Shown: positions 8,840 to 16,428, numbered from the stretch's first letter. The stretch is DNA of 47,480 nt from JBCBKL01 sp963922565 (GCA_963922565.1 CAWUIQ010000021.1:1-47480), one strand, 5' to 3'. Numbers and translations: made by a program. Notes: generated by a model from the letters alone, not told the origin.

Positions 8840-9321
8840 GACGGATCGTCCGGTGTTGCGTGGATGGCGAATTGCGCCAGATCCGCCGCCTCACCCTTGA
8901 TCGCGCGATAGGCCTCGCGCACGCCCGCATCCGTCAGTTCGCGCGCCACGGTAAGCAACGTGTTCACATCATGATCGGCGCAGAGATCGACCATCTGGAT
9001 GAGCTCTTCGCGGGCCACATCCCGGGCGGCATCAATCGACGGGGCGCCGTAAACATCGACAAAGTGCTGGGCCAGGCGCAATTCCAACTCATCAAGTTCA
9101 GACTGCTGGATTTGGGTTACGGCCACGAAGGTGACCCGCCCAAAGGTCTCAACCCCCAGCCATCCGTTTGAAAAAGCCTGCCGCGATTTGCCGAAAAGAT
9201 CCGCCTCAGTCCAATTCGAAAACTCGAACCCGCCAGAGATGCACCATTCCCCGGTCCGGGCGGGTGAGAAAAAGACCTGCATATCACTTTCATCAAGGTG
9301 GATCGCGCGGGCCAGTTTCAT
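8836..9321 (-). CDS. DUF6505-type protein of formate dehydrogenase loci
   Basis: This 161-residue soluble protein has no signal peptide or membrane segment. It begins MKLARAIHLDESDMQVF and contains GEWCISGGFEFSN. The C-terminal half is helical and acidic. I assign it to DUF6505 from memory of its pattern and its usual position beside a DUF4444 ligase-like gene, an Mrp ATPase and DUF6494 in Rhodobacterales formate dehydrogenase loci. It is the last gene of a four-gene minus-strand chain in which each start overlaps the previous stop by 4 bp, so translation is probably coupled. Function is unknown; assembly of the dehydrogenase is the best contextual guess. Confidence 0.7.
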   Translation of the reverse strand: MKLARAIHLDESDMQVFFSPARTGEWCISGGFEFSNWTEADLFGKSRQAFSNGWLGVETFGRVTFVAVTQIQQSELDELELRLAQHFVDVYGAPSIDAARDVAREELIQMVDLCADHDVNTLLTVARELTDAGVREAYRAIKGEAADLAQFAIHATPDDPS

Positions 9322-10031
9322 GCAGCACCCTCCAAAAGCAAAGTCAGGGGTACAAGTTTCGTGTCGGCCCCAGAGCGCAACAGCATTCCGAAATTCTCAT
9401 CGACACCCATAAAGGTACCCTCGTATCGCTGGCCCGCCAGTTCAAAGTCGACCTTCTCGCCCATATCCTTGGCTAGGCCGCGCCATTCGGTATGCAGCGC
9501 CTTGTTCCCACCATCCTGCAACCGGTTCAGCCAGTGCAGCGAATGCCGCGCCCAGCTTTCCAATAGCTGCACCGGTGACACATCGGCACATCCCTCTTCG
9601 TAAAGGCATGTCTGATCCGGCGCATCCCCCGGATTGGCTTCGGCGGCGGGCAGCAATGGCACTTGCAGACCGACGACCAACCAATTGGGGTCAGGACCCG
9701 GATCAGCAGCGATCGACAAACGGCCACAGGCCGCGCCGTTCACCTCGATCCCGCCCTGCCATGTCAGATGAACCGCGACTTCGGGCGGGGCAAGGGCGCC
9801 AAGCGCATTCTGAAACCCCAGACCGCAGGCGATCATCGCCACGGCGGCCTCATCCAGCGGCACTTCGGGTGCGAGGATCACGGCCGCCTTGAGCATATCC
9901 GGCGTGATCCGGTGAACGACCACCCCGGAATCCGACCCAAGCGCCGCCTGCGCACAAGCCTTGGCAAAAGGATCGACCCCCGGCCCTGCGGCTTGACCAG
10001 ACATCAGGGGAGGGAAGGTTGGTTCGCTCAT
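9318..10031 (-). CDS. Biotin/lipoate protein ligase-fold protein, probably catalytically inactive
   Basis: The product (237 aa) looks like a BirA/LplA-type fold followed by a C-terminal DUF4444-like beta domain (about 180-237, RYEGTFMGVDENFGMLL). The catalytic signatures are absent. There is no GRGRxGR nucleotide loop, and the KWPND segment of BirA aligns with TWQGGIEVNGAACGRL, so the catalytic lysine is missing. It is tightly coupled between Mrp and DUF6505 genes, suggesting a binding or scaffold role in formate dehydrogenase maturation rather than ligation. The fold is recalled from family pattern; the loss of motifs is seen directly. Confidence 0.7.
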   Translation of the reverse strand: MSEPTFPPLMSGQAAGPGVDPFAKACAQAALGSDSGVVVHRITPDMLKAAVILAPEVPLDEAAVAMIACGLGFQNALGALAPPEVAVHLTWQGGIEVNGAACGRLSIAADPGPDPNWLVVGLQVPLLPAAEANPGDAPDQTCLYEEGCADVSPVQLLESWARHSLHWLNRLQDGGNKALHTEWRGLAKDMGEKVDFELAGQRYEGTFMGVDENFGMLLRSGADTKLVPLTLLLEGAA

Positions 10032-11089
10032 ATGAGGTTGTCGGCGATCATCTTGCGCGCTAGCCCGCGAAAGGCCAGGGCCTGCGCCGCTTCGGGCTTT
10101 GATACGACAATAGGCGCACCGCCATCGGCCGCCTTGCGGATATCGATATGCAACGGCACCTCGGCCAGCAGTGGCACGCCCAGCTTCTCGGCTTCGGCTG
10201 CGACGCCACCATGGCCGAACACGTGCTCTTCGTACCCGCAGTTCGAACAGATATGGGTCGACATGTTTTCGATCATACCCAACACCGGCGTCCCCAGCTT
10301 GTTGAACATGTCGATCCCCTTGCGGGCATCAAGCAGCGCGATGTCCTGCGGGGTGGAAACGATGATGGCGCCGGTCAGTTCGGCCTTTTGTGCCAATGTC
10401 ATCTGAACGTCACCCGTGCCGGGCGGCAGATCGACCAGCAAAACGTCCAGCGCCCCCCATTGCACCTGGCCCAGCATCTGCTGCAACGCGCCCATCAGCA
10501 TTGGGCCACGCCAAACCACCGCCTCTTCCTCGCGCGTCATCAGACCGATCGACATCATCGTGATGCCGTGGTTGCGCAGCGGCAGGATCGTCTTGCCGTC
10601 GGGCGAGGCCGGCCGCCCCGACACGCCAAGCATACGCGGCTGTGACGGGCCATAGACGTCGGCATCGAGCAGACCGACCTTCTTGCCCTCCGCTGCAAGC
10701 GATGCAGCAAGGTTGGCCGTCACGGTCGATTTGCCAACACCGCCCTTGCCCGATGCGATTGCAATGATCTTGTCGATGCCGGGGATCTTTTGCGGGCCTT
10801 GGGGCTGTGCGGGGCGAGCTGGTTTGAGATCGGGGGGAGCTTTGGCGCTGTGGGCCGTCATGACAACTGACACAGACTGAACGCCCTGCAAGGCATTGAT
10901 CGCGTCCTCGGCCTGCGATTTGACTGCTTCCATCGCGGTCGACTGCGCCGGATCGATCTCGAGCACAAAGCGGACTGCTCCGCCATCAACGGTCAGCGCC
11001 CGCACCATCCCCGAAGACGACAGATCACTTCCACCTGGTGCTGCGACACCCGACAACGCCTCAAGCACATCCTCCCGGCTGACTGTCAT
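10028..11089 (-). CDS. mrp: Mrp/NBP35-type iron-sulfur carrier ATPase
   Basis: The product (353 aa) has an N-terminal MIP18-like domain (about 1-80) and a deviant Walker A P-loop ATPase with SGKGGVGKST at 113-122. Further on are VDLPPGTGD (Walker B region) and a C-terminal CSNC pair within CSNCGYEEHVFGHGG, the site where Mrp proteins hold a transferable [4Fe-4S] cluster. Such cytosolic carriers deliver clusters to client enzymes. Its position in a translationally coupled group beside formate dehydrogenase genes, whose products need many [4Fe-4S] clusters, suggests a dedicated client. It may equally be the cell's general Mrp; only the rest of the genome can tell. Confidence 0.92.
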   Translation of the reverse strand: MTVSREDVLEALSGVAAPGGSDLSSSGMVRALTVDGGAVRFVLEIDPAQSTAMEAVKSQAEDAINALQGVQSVSVVMTAHSAKAPPDLKPARPAQPQGPQKIPGIDKIIAIASGKGGVGKSTVTANLAASLAAEGKKVGLLDADVYGPSQPRMLGVSGRPASPDGKTILPLRNHGITMMSIGLMTREEEAVVWRGPMLMGALQQMLGQVQWGALDVLLVDLPPGTGDVQMTLAQKAELTGAIIVSTPQDIALLDARKGIDMFNKLGTPVLGMIENMSTHICSNCGYEEHVFGHGGVAAEAEKLGVPLLAEVPLHIDIRKAADGGAPIVVSKPEAAQALAFRGLARKMIADNLI

Positions 11090-11286
11090 GCGTCGTCCCG
11101 GCCCTTGATCGTCCCCGTCACCTCATGGGTCAGATCAAGACCATCGATGGTCAGCACCATCCGCGCCTCATAGGCTTTGCCTCCGGTATCACCCGCCTTG
11201 CGCATCGCGTCCTCGATTGCCTGCTGCGACGTCACCCCAACCTGCTTGAGGAACTTCCGCATCGACATGTTGAAGTCGTCATCCAT
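11086..11286 (-). CDS. DUF6494-type small protein
   Basis: This is a 66-residue soluble protein: a helical first half (MRKFLKQVGVTSQQAIEDAM) and a beta-like second half (ARMVLTIDGLDLTHEVTG). It has no cysteines and no signal. It overlaps mrp by 4 bp and heads the minus-strand chain DUF6494-mrp-ligase-like-DUF6505, so the promoter should lie in the 61-bp gap to the divergent cytochrome gene. I recall this as DUF6494, found with formate dehydrogenase accessory genes. Function is unknown. Confidence 0.72.
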   Translation of the reverse strand: MDDDFNMSMRKFLKQVGVTSQQAIEDAMRKAGDTGGKAYEARMVLTIDGLDLTHEVTGTIKGRDDA

Positions 11287-11347
11287 CCTTTTTCACTCCC
11301 TGATACTGTGATTGACGGATCGCCAGACGCTGCTCTAGCGTTGATCC

Positions 11348-12079
11348 ATGTTTTTTGGCCGATCCTTCATAATCTCGGCTTTGCTGATCGTCTTTGCCAG
11401 CGGAGCCGCCGCGCAAGACAAAACCATCACGCTGAGCGCGCCGCCCGAATTGATCGAAAACGGCTTTCTTAAGTACGTCCTGCCGCGCTTCAGCCTGAAA
11501 ACCGGCATCCGAGTCGAAATCGTCGAAGGCGATGCCGTCGCGCGGTTCGGTCCGGAGGGACGCGCCCTGTTTACGGACGGGACGGTAACGTATGGATTCA
11601 CGCATGATCCGTCGGCCAAAAGGTTTGCGGATTGGCTGAAATCCGATGTTGGCATCCGAACTATCGAGGCGTTCAAGATCGACGGGGCGGCGGTCTATTC
11701 CAAGGCCAAGACGCAGGTCGCAGTGGTTAAGCGGGACGCGCTGACTGGGGATGAGGTCAGGGGCGAAAAGCTGTCTTTTGCGCAATGCGGCCGCTGTCAC
11801 GTTATTGGCGAACGCAACCGGATGTCCGGCATCGGATCCACCCCATCCTTCGCGCTGCTGCGTGCCTTCGACGATTGGGAAAACCGGTTCACCGCCTTCT
11901 ACGTCCTCAAGCCCCATGGCGCATTCACCATGATCGAGGGTGTCACACCCGAATTCGATCCCGCCAGCCCGCCGCCGATCGCGCCCATCCAGATGAGCCT
12001 CGATGATCTCGACGATGTGCTGGCCTATGTCGCGCGCATGGAACCGGCCGATCTCGGGGCGCCCCTCAAGCATCAGTGA
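11348..12079 (+). CDS. Periplasmic cytochrome c with shortened TupA/ModA-like binding domain
   Basis: A signal peptide (1-22, ending AAAQ) exports this 243-residue protein. Residues about 24-115 resemble the start (PELIENGFLKYVLPRF, KTGIRVEIVEGDA) and end (AKRFADWLKSDVGIRTIEAF, then KIDG) of tungstate/molybdate-binding proteins of the TupA type, with the middle of the fold missing. From about 130 a small cytochrome c domain follows with heme motif CGRCH and a C-terminal helix LDDVLAYVARM. It lies between the two arms of the formate dehydrogenase locus and overlaps the convergent ferredoxin-like gene by 7 bp. A role in electron transfer is likely; metal-oxyanion binding is speculative. Confidence 0.75.
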   Translation: MFFGRSFIISALLIVFASGAAAQDKTITLSAPPELIENGFLKYVLPRFSLKTGIRVEIVEGDAVARFGPEGRALFTDGTVTYGFTHDPSAKRFADWLKSDVGIRTIEAFKIDGAAVYSKAKTQVAVVKRDALTGDEVRGEKLSFAQCGRCHVIGERNRMSGIGSTPSFALLRAFDDWENRFTAFYVLKPHGAFTMIEGVTPEFDPASPPPIAPIQMSLDDLDDVLAYVARMEPADLGAPLKHQ

Positions 12080-14031
12080 TCGCGCCGCTTTGAATAATAG
12101 TCGTCGGTCGTGCGCACCTTTGGGCGCTCACCCTGGGCAAACGGCTGATTTTCCGCGTGAAATTGTGCGTTGACCCGGCAATCGTCGCACATCCGGATCA
12201 TCCGGCCCGCATCCGAGGACGCAAACATCGGGTGCTTGCCAGCGAGTTGATCGACGATGCGTTCGATTGTCGATTTGACGCCAAACAGCTTGCCGCATTC
12301 GATGCACGGATACGGCTCCTCCTCGTGGACAACCTTTTGCGACAAAGCCGCCTCTGACAGATCCATTTGCGGCTTAAGGGCGATCGCATCTTCAGGGCAG
12401 ACCGAGGCACAGAGGCCGCATTGCAGGCATGCATCTTCCTGGAACCGAAGTTGCGGCATGTCGGGATTGTCGCCGAGGGCACCACTGGGGCAGAGCGACG
12501 CGCAGGACAGGCAAAGGGTACAGGCATCGGTATCCACCAACACCGCGCCGTATGGCGCTCCAGCCGGCAGCGAAAGCGGGCCATCCGGGTCGGGATTCAG
12601 CGCCTGTGCAGCCAAGCGGGTGATCTGCCGCCTGCCACCGAGGGGGAGAACAGGGTTATCCAACGCGCGGCCAGCCTCGGCTTCATACAGAACCTTCTCC
12701 AGCTCATCCGGGTCGCGCGGCTCGACCAACGTCAGGCTGCGACCACCAGCAAGCGCCCTTGCTAACTCCAGCTCCGGATCCACGGCATCCCGCTCGGTTG
12801 TCGGCGAAATCAACAAGTCGACGCTCGCGAAACCGACGGCAAGGGCGGCCAGCATCTCGGCGTGACCAAAGCCGCCTAGCGCCGATGTCTCGAACGGCAC
12901 GACATCAGCCGGCAAACCCCGTCCGTGGCGAGCCGAGAGGGCGATCAATTCTGCGCCGAACCCCGTGTCATGAACCAGAAGACGGGGCGCTGTGCCACCG
13001 GCCTTGCGGAATGCTGAAGCCAGCGTCGATAGCCGCGAAAACACGAAGTCCACCGTCGGGTCCGCATAGGATATCGCCCCGGATGGGCAGACCGCAGAGC
13101 ATGCGCCGCATCCTGCGCATATCATCGGATCAACGGCCACGTGGTCACCCGCCGACGTAATTGCGCCGGTAGGACAGACGTCCAGGCAACGCGAGCACGC
13201 GGGTTGTCCGGCGCGGGAATGCGCACACAGCTCTTCAGTGAGATCCACGTACAGCGGTTTTTCGAACGTGCCAATCAGATGGGACGCTTCGAGAATGGCG
13301 TTGGCCACGGATGGCGCATGGCGGGGATCGGCGCGCAAGTAGCCTTCGCGCTTGTCTGGGGCACTGACCATAGGATCGCCCCCGCTCAGATCCAATACGA
13401 CGTCGCATTGCGAACGGGCGCCGTCGCGCGGTTCGGTGAACGCCAGCTCACCCCGGCCGCCCGGATCCACCAGCTGCAGCGCGTCCAGTGCCACGGCGAA
13501 CCCGCCAAGCGCCCCGGAAACCGATCGCACCCTGCCAGCCGTGACGTCGTAATCGCGCGCCTCGGGCACGGCGGAACCCGGCGGAAGCAATACGGTCACC
13601 GACAGAAATGCGGAAAGTTGCTCTGCTGCAGACAAGGCAACCTCGGGCTCTCCGATAATCAGGCATGTCCCGTCGGAATGGACATCGACGGTTTTGGTAA
13701 GGGGTGGATCAAGCAGTGCCTCGGCGGCAAGCGCGGCCATCTTCGGGCCAGCCTTTGCGCCCTCATCCGACCACCCCGCGCGGTCGCGCAGATCGACAAA
13801 TTGCGGTACCGGCAGTTCCATCTCGGCGGCCAATTCTTCAAAGCGCTGGCGCTCCTGCTGACAGGCGATGACGGCGTCGCCCCGGGCCATCGCCTTGGCC
13901 GCCGCTTCGATCTCTTTGGTGCAAAGCGCCGTGTGGATTTTCGAACAGCGGACATCTGCCGCATCTTCGATGGCTGCCGCATCGATCTGCTGCGACCCGG
14001 AACAGTCACATAAAATCAGATGCTTAGCCAT
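12073..14031 (-). CDS. Large multi-[4Fe-4S] ferredoxin-like protein of the formate dehydrogenase locus
   Basis: The start at 14031 (MAKHLILCDCSGSQ) is chosen because GGGGGAG lies just upstream; an in-frame GTG further upstream lacks this. The protein (652 aa) has no signal peptide, so it is cytoplasmic. It contains two pairs of ferredoxin CxxCxxCxxxCP motifs: CSRCLDVCP and CAGCGACSAVCP near the middle, CTLCLSCASLCP and CLQCGLCASVCP in the C-terminal part. A C-terminal CIEC...CDDC pair looks zinc- or cluster-binding. The N-terminal third carries further cysteines (CDC, C-x(6)-C). It is divergent from DUF3305 over a hairpin-rich 335-bp gap. It probably carries electrons to or from formate dehydrogenase or helps its assembly. 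Confidence 0.88.
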   Translation of the reverse strand: MAKHLILCDCSGSQQIDAAAIEDAADVRCSKIHTALCTKEIEAAAKAMARGDAVIACQQERQRFEELAAEMELPVPQFVDLRDRAGWSDEGAKAGPKMAALAAEALLDPPLTKTVDVHSDGTCLIIGEPEVALSAAEQLSAFLSVTVLLPPGSAVPEARDYDVTAGRVRSVSGALGGFAVALDALQLVDPGGRGELAFTEPRDGARSQCDVVLDLSGGDPMVSAPDKREGYLRADPRHAPSVANAILEASHLIGTFEKPLYVDLTEELCAHSRAGQPACSRCLDVCPTGAITSAGDHVAVDPMICAGCGACSAVCPSGAISYADPTVDFVFSRLSTLASAFRKAGGTAPRLLVHDTGFGAELIALSARHGRGLPADVVPFETSALGGFGHAEMLAALAVGFASVDLLISPTTERDAVDPELELARALAGGRSLTLVEPRDPDELEKVLYEAEAGRALDNPVLPLGGRRQITRLAAQALNPDPDGPLSLPAGAPYGAVLVDTDACTLCLSCASLCPSGALGDNPDMPQLRFQEDACLQCGLCASVCPEDAIALKPQMDLSEAALSQKVVHEEEPYPCIECGKLFGVKSTIERIVDQLAGKHPMFASSDAGRMIRMCDDCRVNAQFHAENQPFAQGERPKVRTTDDYYSKRRDH

Positions 14032-14366
14032 ATCTCCCCCATGGGTCAATTGAACCCGGTCTTCCAGTTGACCCCGACAGCTATGCAGGAAATGTCGGGC
14101 AGGTAAAGGGCTGGGCACTGACAAACAGTGCCTTCACGAATCACTTCGGTGATTGCCAGTTTCGGTCTGTTCCGTCTGTCTGGCACCATGCTGGACAGTC
14201 TGACTCGCGATTGCATACCACCGCGCACAATACTGCCCAAAATGTCCACCGTTCCGAGGGCAGCTGACGTAAAGGCAATAAACTCTTGTAAGTGGTCCGG
14301 TCAGAACGATGATCAAGACAAGCCAGCAGAAAATTCGAATAGCTGGCGGGAGGAAGACCGGGAAGC
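14032..14366. promoter_or_regulatory. 335-bp divergent intergenic region rich in perfect inverted repeats
   Basis: There is no gene here. It separates the divergent ferredoxin-like gene and the plus-strand formate dehydrogenase operon, so promoters for both should lie inside. Inverted repeats seen: GGGTCAA 14043-14049 with TTGACCC 14068-14074; CCCGACA 14073-14079 with TGTCGGG 14093-14099; GGCACTG 14114-14120 with CAGTGCC 14126-14132; AATCAC 14139-14144 with GTGATT 14149-14154 around a TTCG loop. The first two share bases 14073-14074, so they exclude each other. They may be operators or a structured leader RNA; the C(UUCG)G loop favours an RNA read in the plus direction. Confidence 0.6.
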
Positions 14367-14915
14367 ATGAGCCAACCGCAACTCAGCATGCCGATTGGCG
14401 TGGTCGTTCGGAAATCTCCGGGGGCGACCCGCTGGGCAAAGTGGTGCTGGAAAGCCGTCGCAATCCTGCCGGGAGCGGCGGATAGACGCTGGCACCTGCT
14501 GCGCAAGGATGGCGAGGTATCCGAATTCCACGCTGCGACCGTTCCGCTAGACCTCCATCGCACCGATACGGAAGCGTATCTAACTGGCATTTCCGCCCGT
14601 GTTCCGACCCTCGGTATCGTGATGCGCGACGGCGAAGGCGACGACCCGCTCGACGTGGTGTTGGTAACGGCTTCGCCGTACGAGACGCAGGATTATCTGG
14701 ATAGCGGCGAAGACATCGTCGAACTGGTGCCAATGACCGACGGGCTGATCGCCCTGATCCGCGATTTTTGCGCTGAACATCATGAGGATGAAACCTTCGT
14801 CAAACGGCGGCGTGACAAGAAGCGCATCGACCTTAGCGAAGACGGCAAGGGTGACGCTCGCATCAGGCAGTTGTCCGACGTCTATCGCGCGCCGCGGCAG
14901 AGGGCTGTGCAATGA
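14367..14915 (+). CDS. DUF3305 domain-containing protein
   Basis: The product (182 aa) is soluble, with the DUF3305 core from about residue 8 (PIGVVVRKSPGATRWAKWCW) through the LHRTDTEAYL and VLVTASPYETQDY segments to a charged C-terminal tail. DUF3305 genes sit at the start of the same formate dehydrogenase gene set in many proteobacteria; their biochemical role is not known. It leads the plus-strand operon, with ribosome site GGGAGGAAG upstream of the ATG, and overlaps the DUF3306 gene by 4 bp (ATGA), implying coupled translation. Confidence 0.88.
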   Translation: MSQPQLSMPIGVVVRKSPGATRWAKWCWKAVAILPGAADRRWHLLRKDGEVSEFHAATVPLDLHRTDTEAYLTGISARVPTLGIVMRDGEGDDPLDVVLVTASPYETQDYLDSGEDIVELVPMTDGLIALIRDFCAEHHEDETFVKRRRDKKRIDLSEDGKGDARIRQLSDVYRAPRQRAVQ

Positions 14916-15493
14916 GTGGCGGTGACTTCTGGACTCGCCGGCGCGCCGCCGTCGAAGCAGAGGCCGAAGCCGAACAGGCGCAGCTTGTCGAACAAGAGCG
15001 GGCGGAAACGCAAGCCGCGCTCGAGGAACAGACCGACGAGGAAATCTGCGCCGCACTTGATCTGCCAGACCCGGACACCCTGCAACCGGGTGACGATTAT
15101 TCAGTCTTTCTGCAACAGGCCGTTCCAGAGCGGCTGCGCCGGCGCGCCCTGCGGATGCTTTGGCGCAGCAATCCGGTCCTAGCCAACGTGGATGGCCTCG
15201 TCGATTACGGTGAGGATTTCACCGATGCGGCAACGGTGATCGAGAACCTGTCGACCACCTATCAGGTGGGCAAAGGCATGCTGGAGCACGTCATGCGGTC
15301 ACAGCAGCCGGAAGAGATGGCGGAAGCACGGCCCGAGAGCGAGGAGGCCGAGTTGGAAGCAGCCGAGGAACCGGCTGAGCAGCCAGAAGAAATTCAAGCG
15401 GATCTTGACCCCATACCGCACGATGATGAGCCCCTGCCCCGCCGCCGGATGCGATTTGAATTCACAGAAGAAGCGAGCGCCGCGAACTCATGA
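14912..15493 (+). CDS. DUF3306 domain-containing protein
   Basis: The product (193 aa) begins with the family's typical DFWTRRRAAVEAE, followed by a charged Glu/Ala/Gln-rich helix (about 12-45), then a compact core with PERLRRRALRMLWRSNPVLA and VDGLVDYGEDFTD. The C-terminal third is very acidic and low in complexity (about 130-175) and ends in a basic RRRMRFEF patch. It overlaps both neighbours by 4 bp. DUF3305 and DUF3306 travel together beside TorD-type chaperones in formate dehydrogenase loci, so a joint role in maturation is likely; none is proven. Confidence 0.88.
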   Translation: MSGGDFWTRRRAAVEAEAEAEQAQLVEQERAETQAALEEQTDEEICAALDLPDPDTLQPGDDYSVFLQQAVPERLRRRALRMLWRSNPVLANVDGLVDYGEDFTDAATVIENLSTTYQVGKGMLEHVMRSQQPEEMAEARPESEEAELEAAEEPAEQPEEIQADLDPIPHDDEPLPRRRMRFEFTEEASAANS

Positions 15494-16101
15494 CAGCAAC
15501 CGCCGAACCGAAACCCGCAATCGATCAGGAAGAACAGCTTCGGGCTGACATTTACGACTTCCTTGCGGCTTTGCTGGCGCGGCCCGCCGATGCTGCCCTG
15601 CTGGACAAGTGTGCCGGGCTCAGCGGGGATGACACGGATCTGGGGCAGGCGATCAACACGCTCGCCCGTGTTGCCAAGGCGGTCGATGCCAAGGCTGTCG
15701 AACGGGAGTTCAACGCACTTTTCATCGGCCTGGGCCGGGGCGAATTGCTGCCCTATGCCAGTTACTACCTTACCGGTTTTCTGAACGAAAAGCCGCTGGC
15801 CGAGCTGCGGGGCGACATGGCGCGCATGCGGATCGAACGGGCGCCCAACGTGTTCGAACCCGAAGACAACATCGCCAGCCTTTGCGAAATGATGGCCGGT
15901 CTGATCCTTGGGCGTTTCGGAGATCCCGCGCCGATCCAGACGCAAAAGGAGTTCTACGCCAAGCATATCGGCCCATGGGCGGGCCATTTTTTTGACGACC
16001 TCGCGCAAGCGAAATCATCTGTTCTGTACGCCGCCGTGGGAGCTGTGGGGCGTGCCTTCACCGAGATCGAGGCGGAAGCCTTCCGCATGACATCTCATTA
16101 A
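15490..16101 (+). CDS. TorD/DmsD-family molybdoenzyme chaperone
   Basis: The product (203 aa) is an all-helical TorD-type chaperone with family landmarks: RADIYDFLAALLARP near residue 19, FNALFIGLGRGELLPYASYY at about 76-95, then FLNEKPLAELRGDMARM, and EPEDNIASLCEMMAGLI. Such proteins bind the Tat signal of a molybdenum enzyme and hold the apoprotein until the cofactor is inserted. The client is almost certainly the alpha subunit encoded two genes downstream. It overlaps DUF3306 by 4 bp and is followed after 27 bp by the small Tat protein. Confidence 0.92.
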   Translation: MTATAEPKPAIDQEEQLRADIYDFLAALLARPADAALLDKCAGLSGDDTDLGQAINTLARVAKAVDAKAVEREFNALFIGLGRGELLPYASYYLTGFLNEKPLAELRGDMARMRIERAPNVFEPEDNIASLCEMMAGLILGRFGDPAPIQTQKEFYAKHIGPWAGHFFDDLAQAKSSVLYAAVGAVGRAFTEIEAEAFRMTSH

Positions 16102-16128
16102 CCGCAACCCTCAAACAAAGGAGAGCAC

Positions 16129-16314
16129 ATGGCAGACAAGACCAACACCGGCCGACGCGACTTTCTCAAGTTGGCGACAACCGCTGCACCCGCTGCTGCG
16201 GTGGCCGTTGCGGCAGGTCAGGCCGATGCCGGCCCTGCAGAGCCAGATCTGACATCAGACAAGATGCAGGACACGGCCCATACGCGCGCCTACCTCGAAA
16301 GCGCCCGTTTCTAA
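16129..16314 (+). CDS. Small Tat-signal protein of formate dehydrogenase loci
   Basis: This 61-residue protein is little more than a twin-arginine signal: GRRDFLKLATTAAPAAAVAVA at about residues 9-29, an AGQADA cleavage-like stretch, then about 25 polar residues ending in TRAYLESARF. It matches the conserved tiny Tat-target family found just upstream of formate dehydrogenase alpha genes (formate_TAT type). A ribosome site AAAGGAGA lies 5 bases before the ATG. It may be exported with the enzyme or act as a decoy or partner for the chaperone; its role is unknown. Confidence 0.85.
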   Translation: MADKTNTGRRDFLKLATTAAPAAAVAVAAGQADAGPAEPDLTSDKMQDTAHTRAYLESARF

Positions 16315-16401
16315 GACCGATTTCGGCCCCGCTCGGGCCCGGATCAAACACCCGGCAACTGGTAGCGAGACGCCCGACCGCCGGACATTGAAAGCCAATC
16401 C

Positions 16402-16416
16402 TGGTGCCAAGCACCA
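16402..16416 (+). other. Short hairpin just upstream of the alpha-subunit ribosome site
   Basis: TGGTGC (16402-16407) and GCACCA (16411-16416) can pair across a 3-base loop, ending one base before the AGGGAGGG ribosome site for the ATG at 16429. It could block decay or tune initiation of the alpha subunit. The stem is short. Confidence 0.35.
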
Positions 16417-16428
16417 AAGGGAGGGAAC

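Noticed and set aside
11279..12073. 264-codon open frame on the minus strand
   Set aside because: It lies opposite the signal-peptide/CxxCH cytochrome gene; the plus-strand product has clear features and this one does not.
14181..14195. Possible sigma-54 promoter (TGGCAC)
   Set aside because: The -24-like TGGCAC is followed by TGGAC where TTGC is required, so the -12 element fails. It also would not fit the regulator that lacks GAFTGA.
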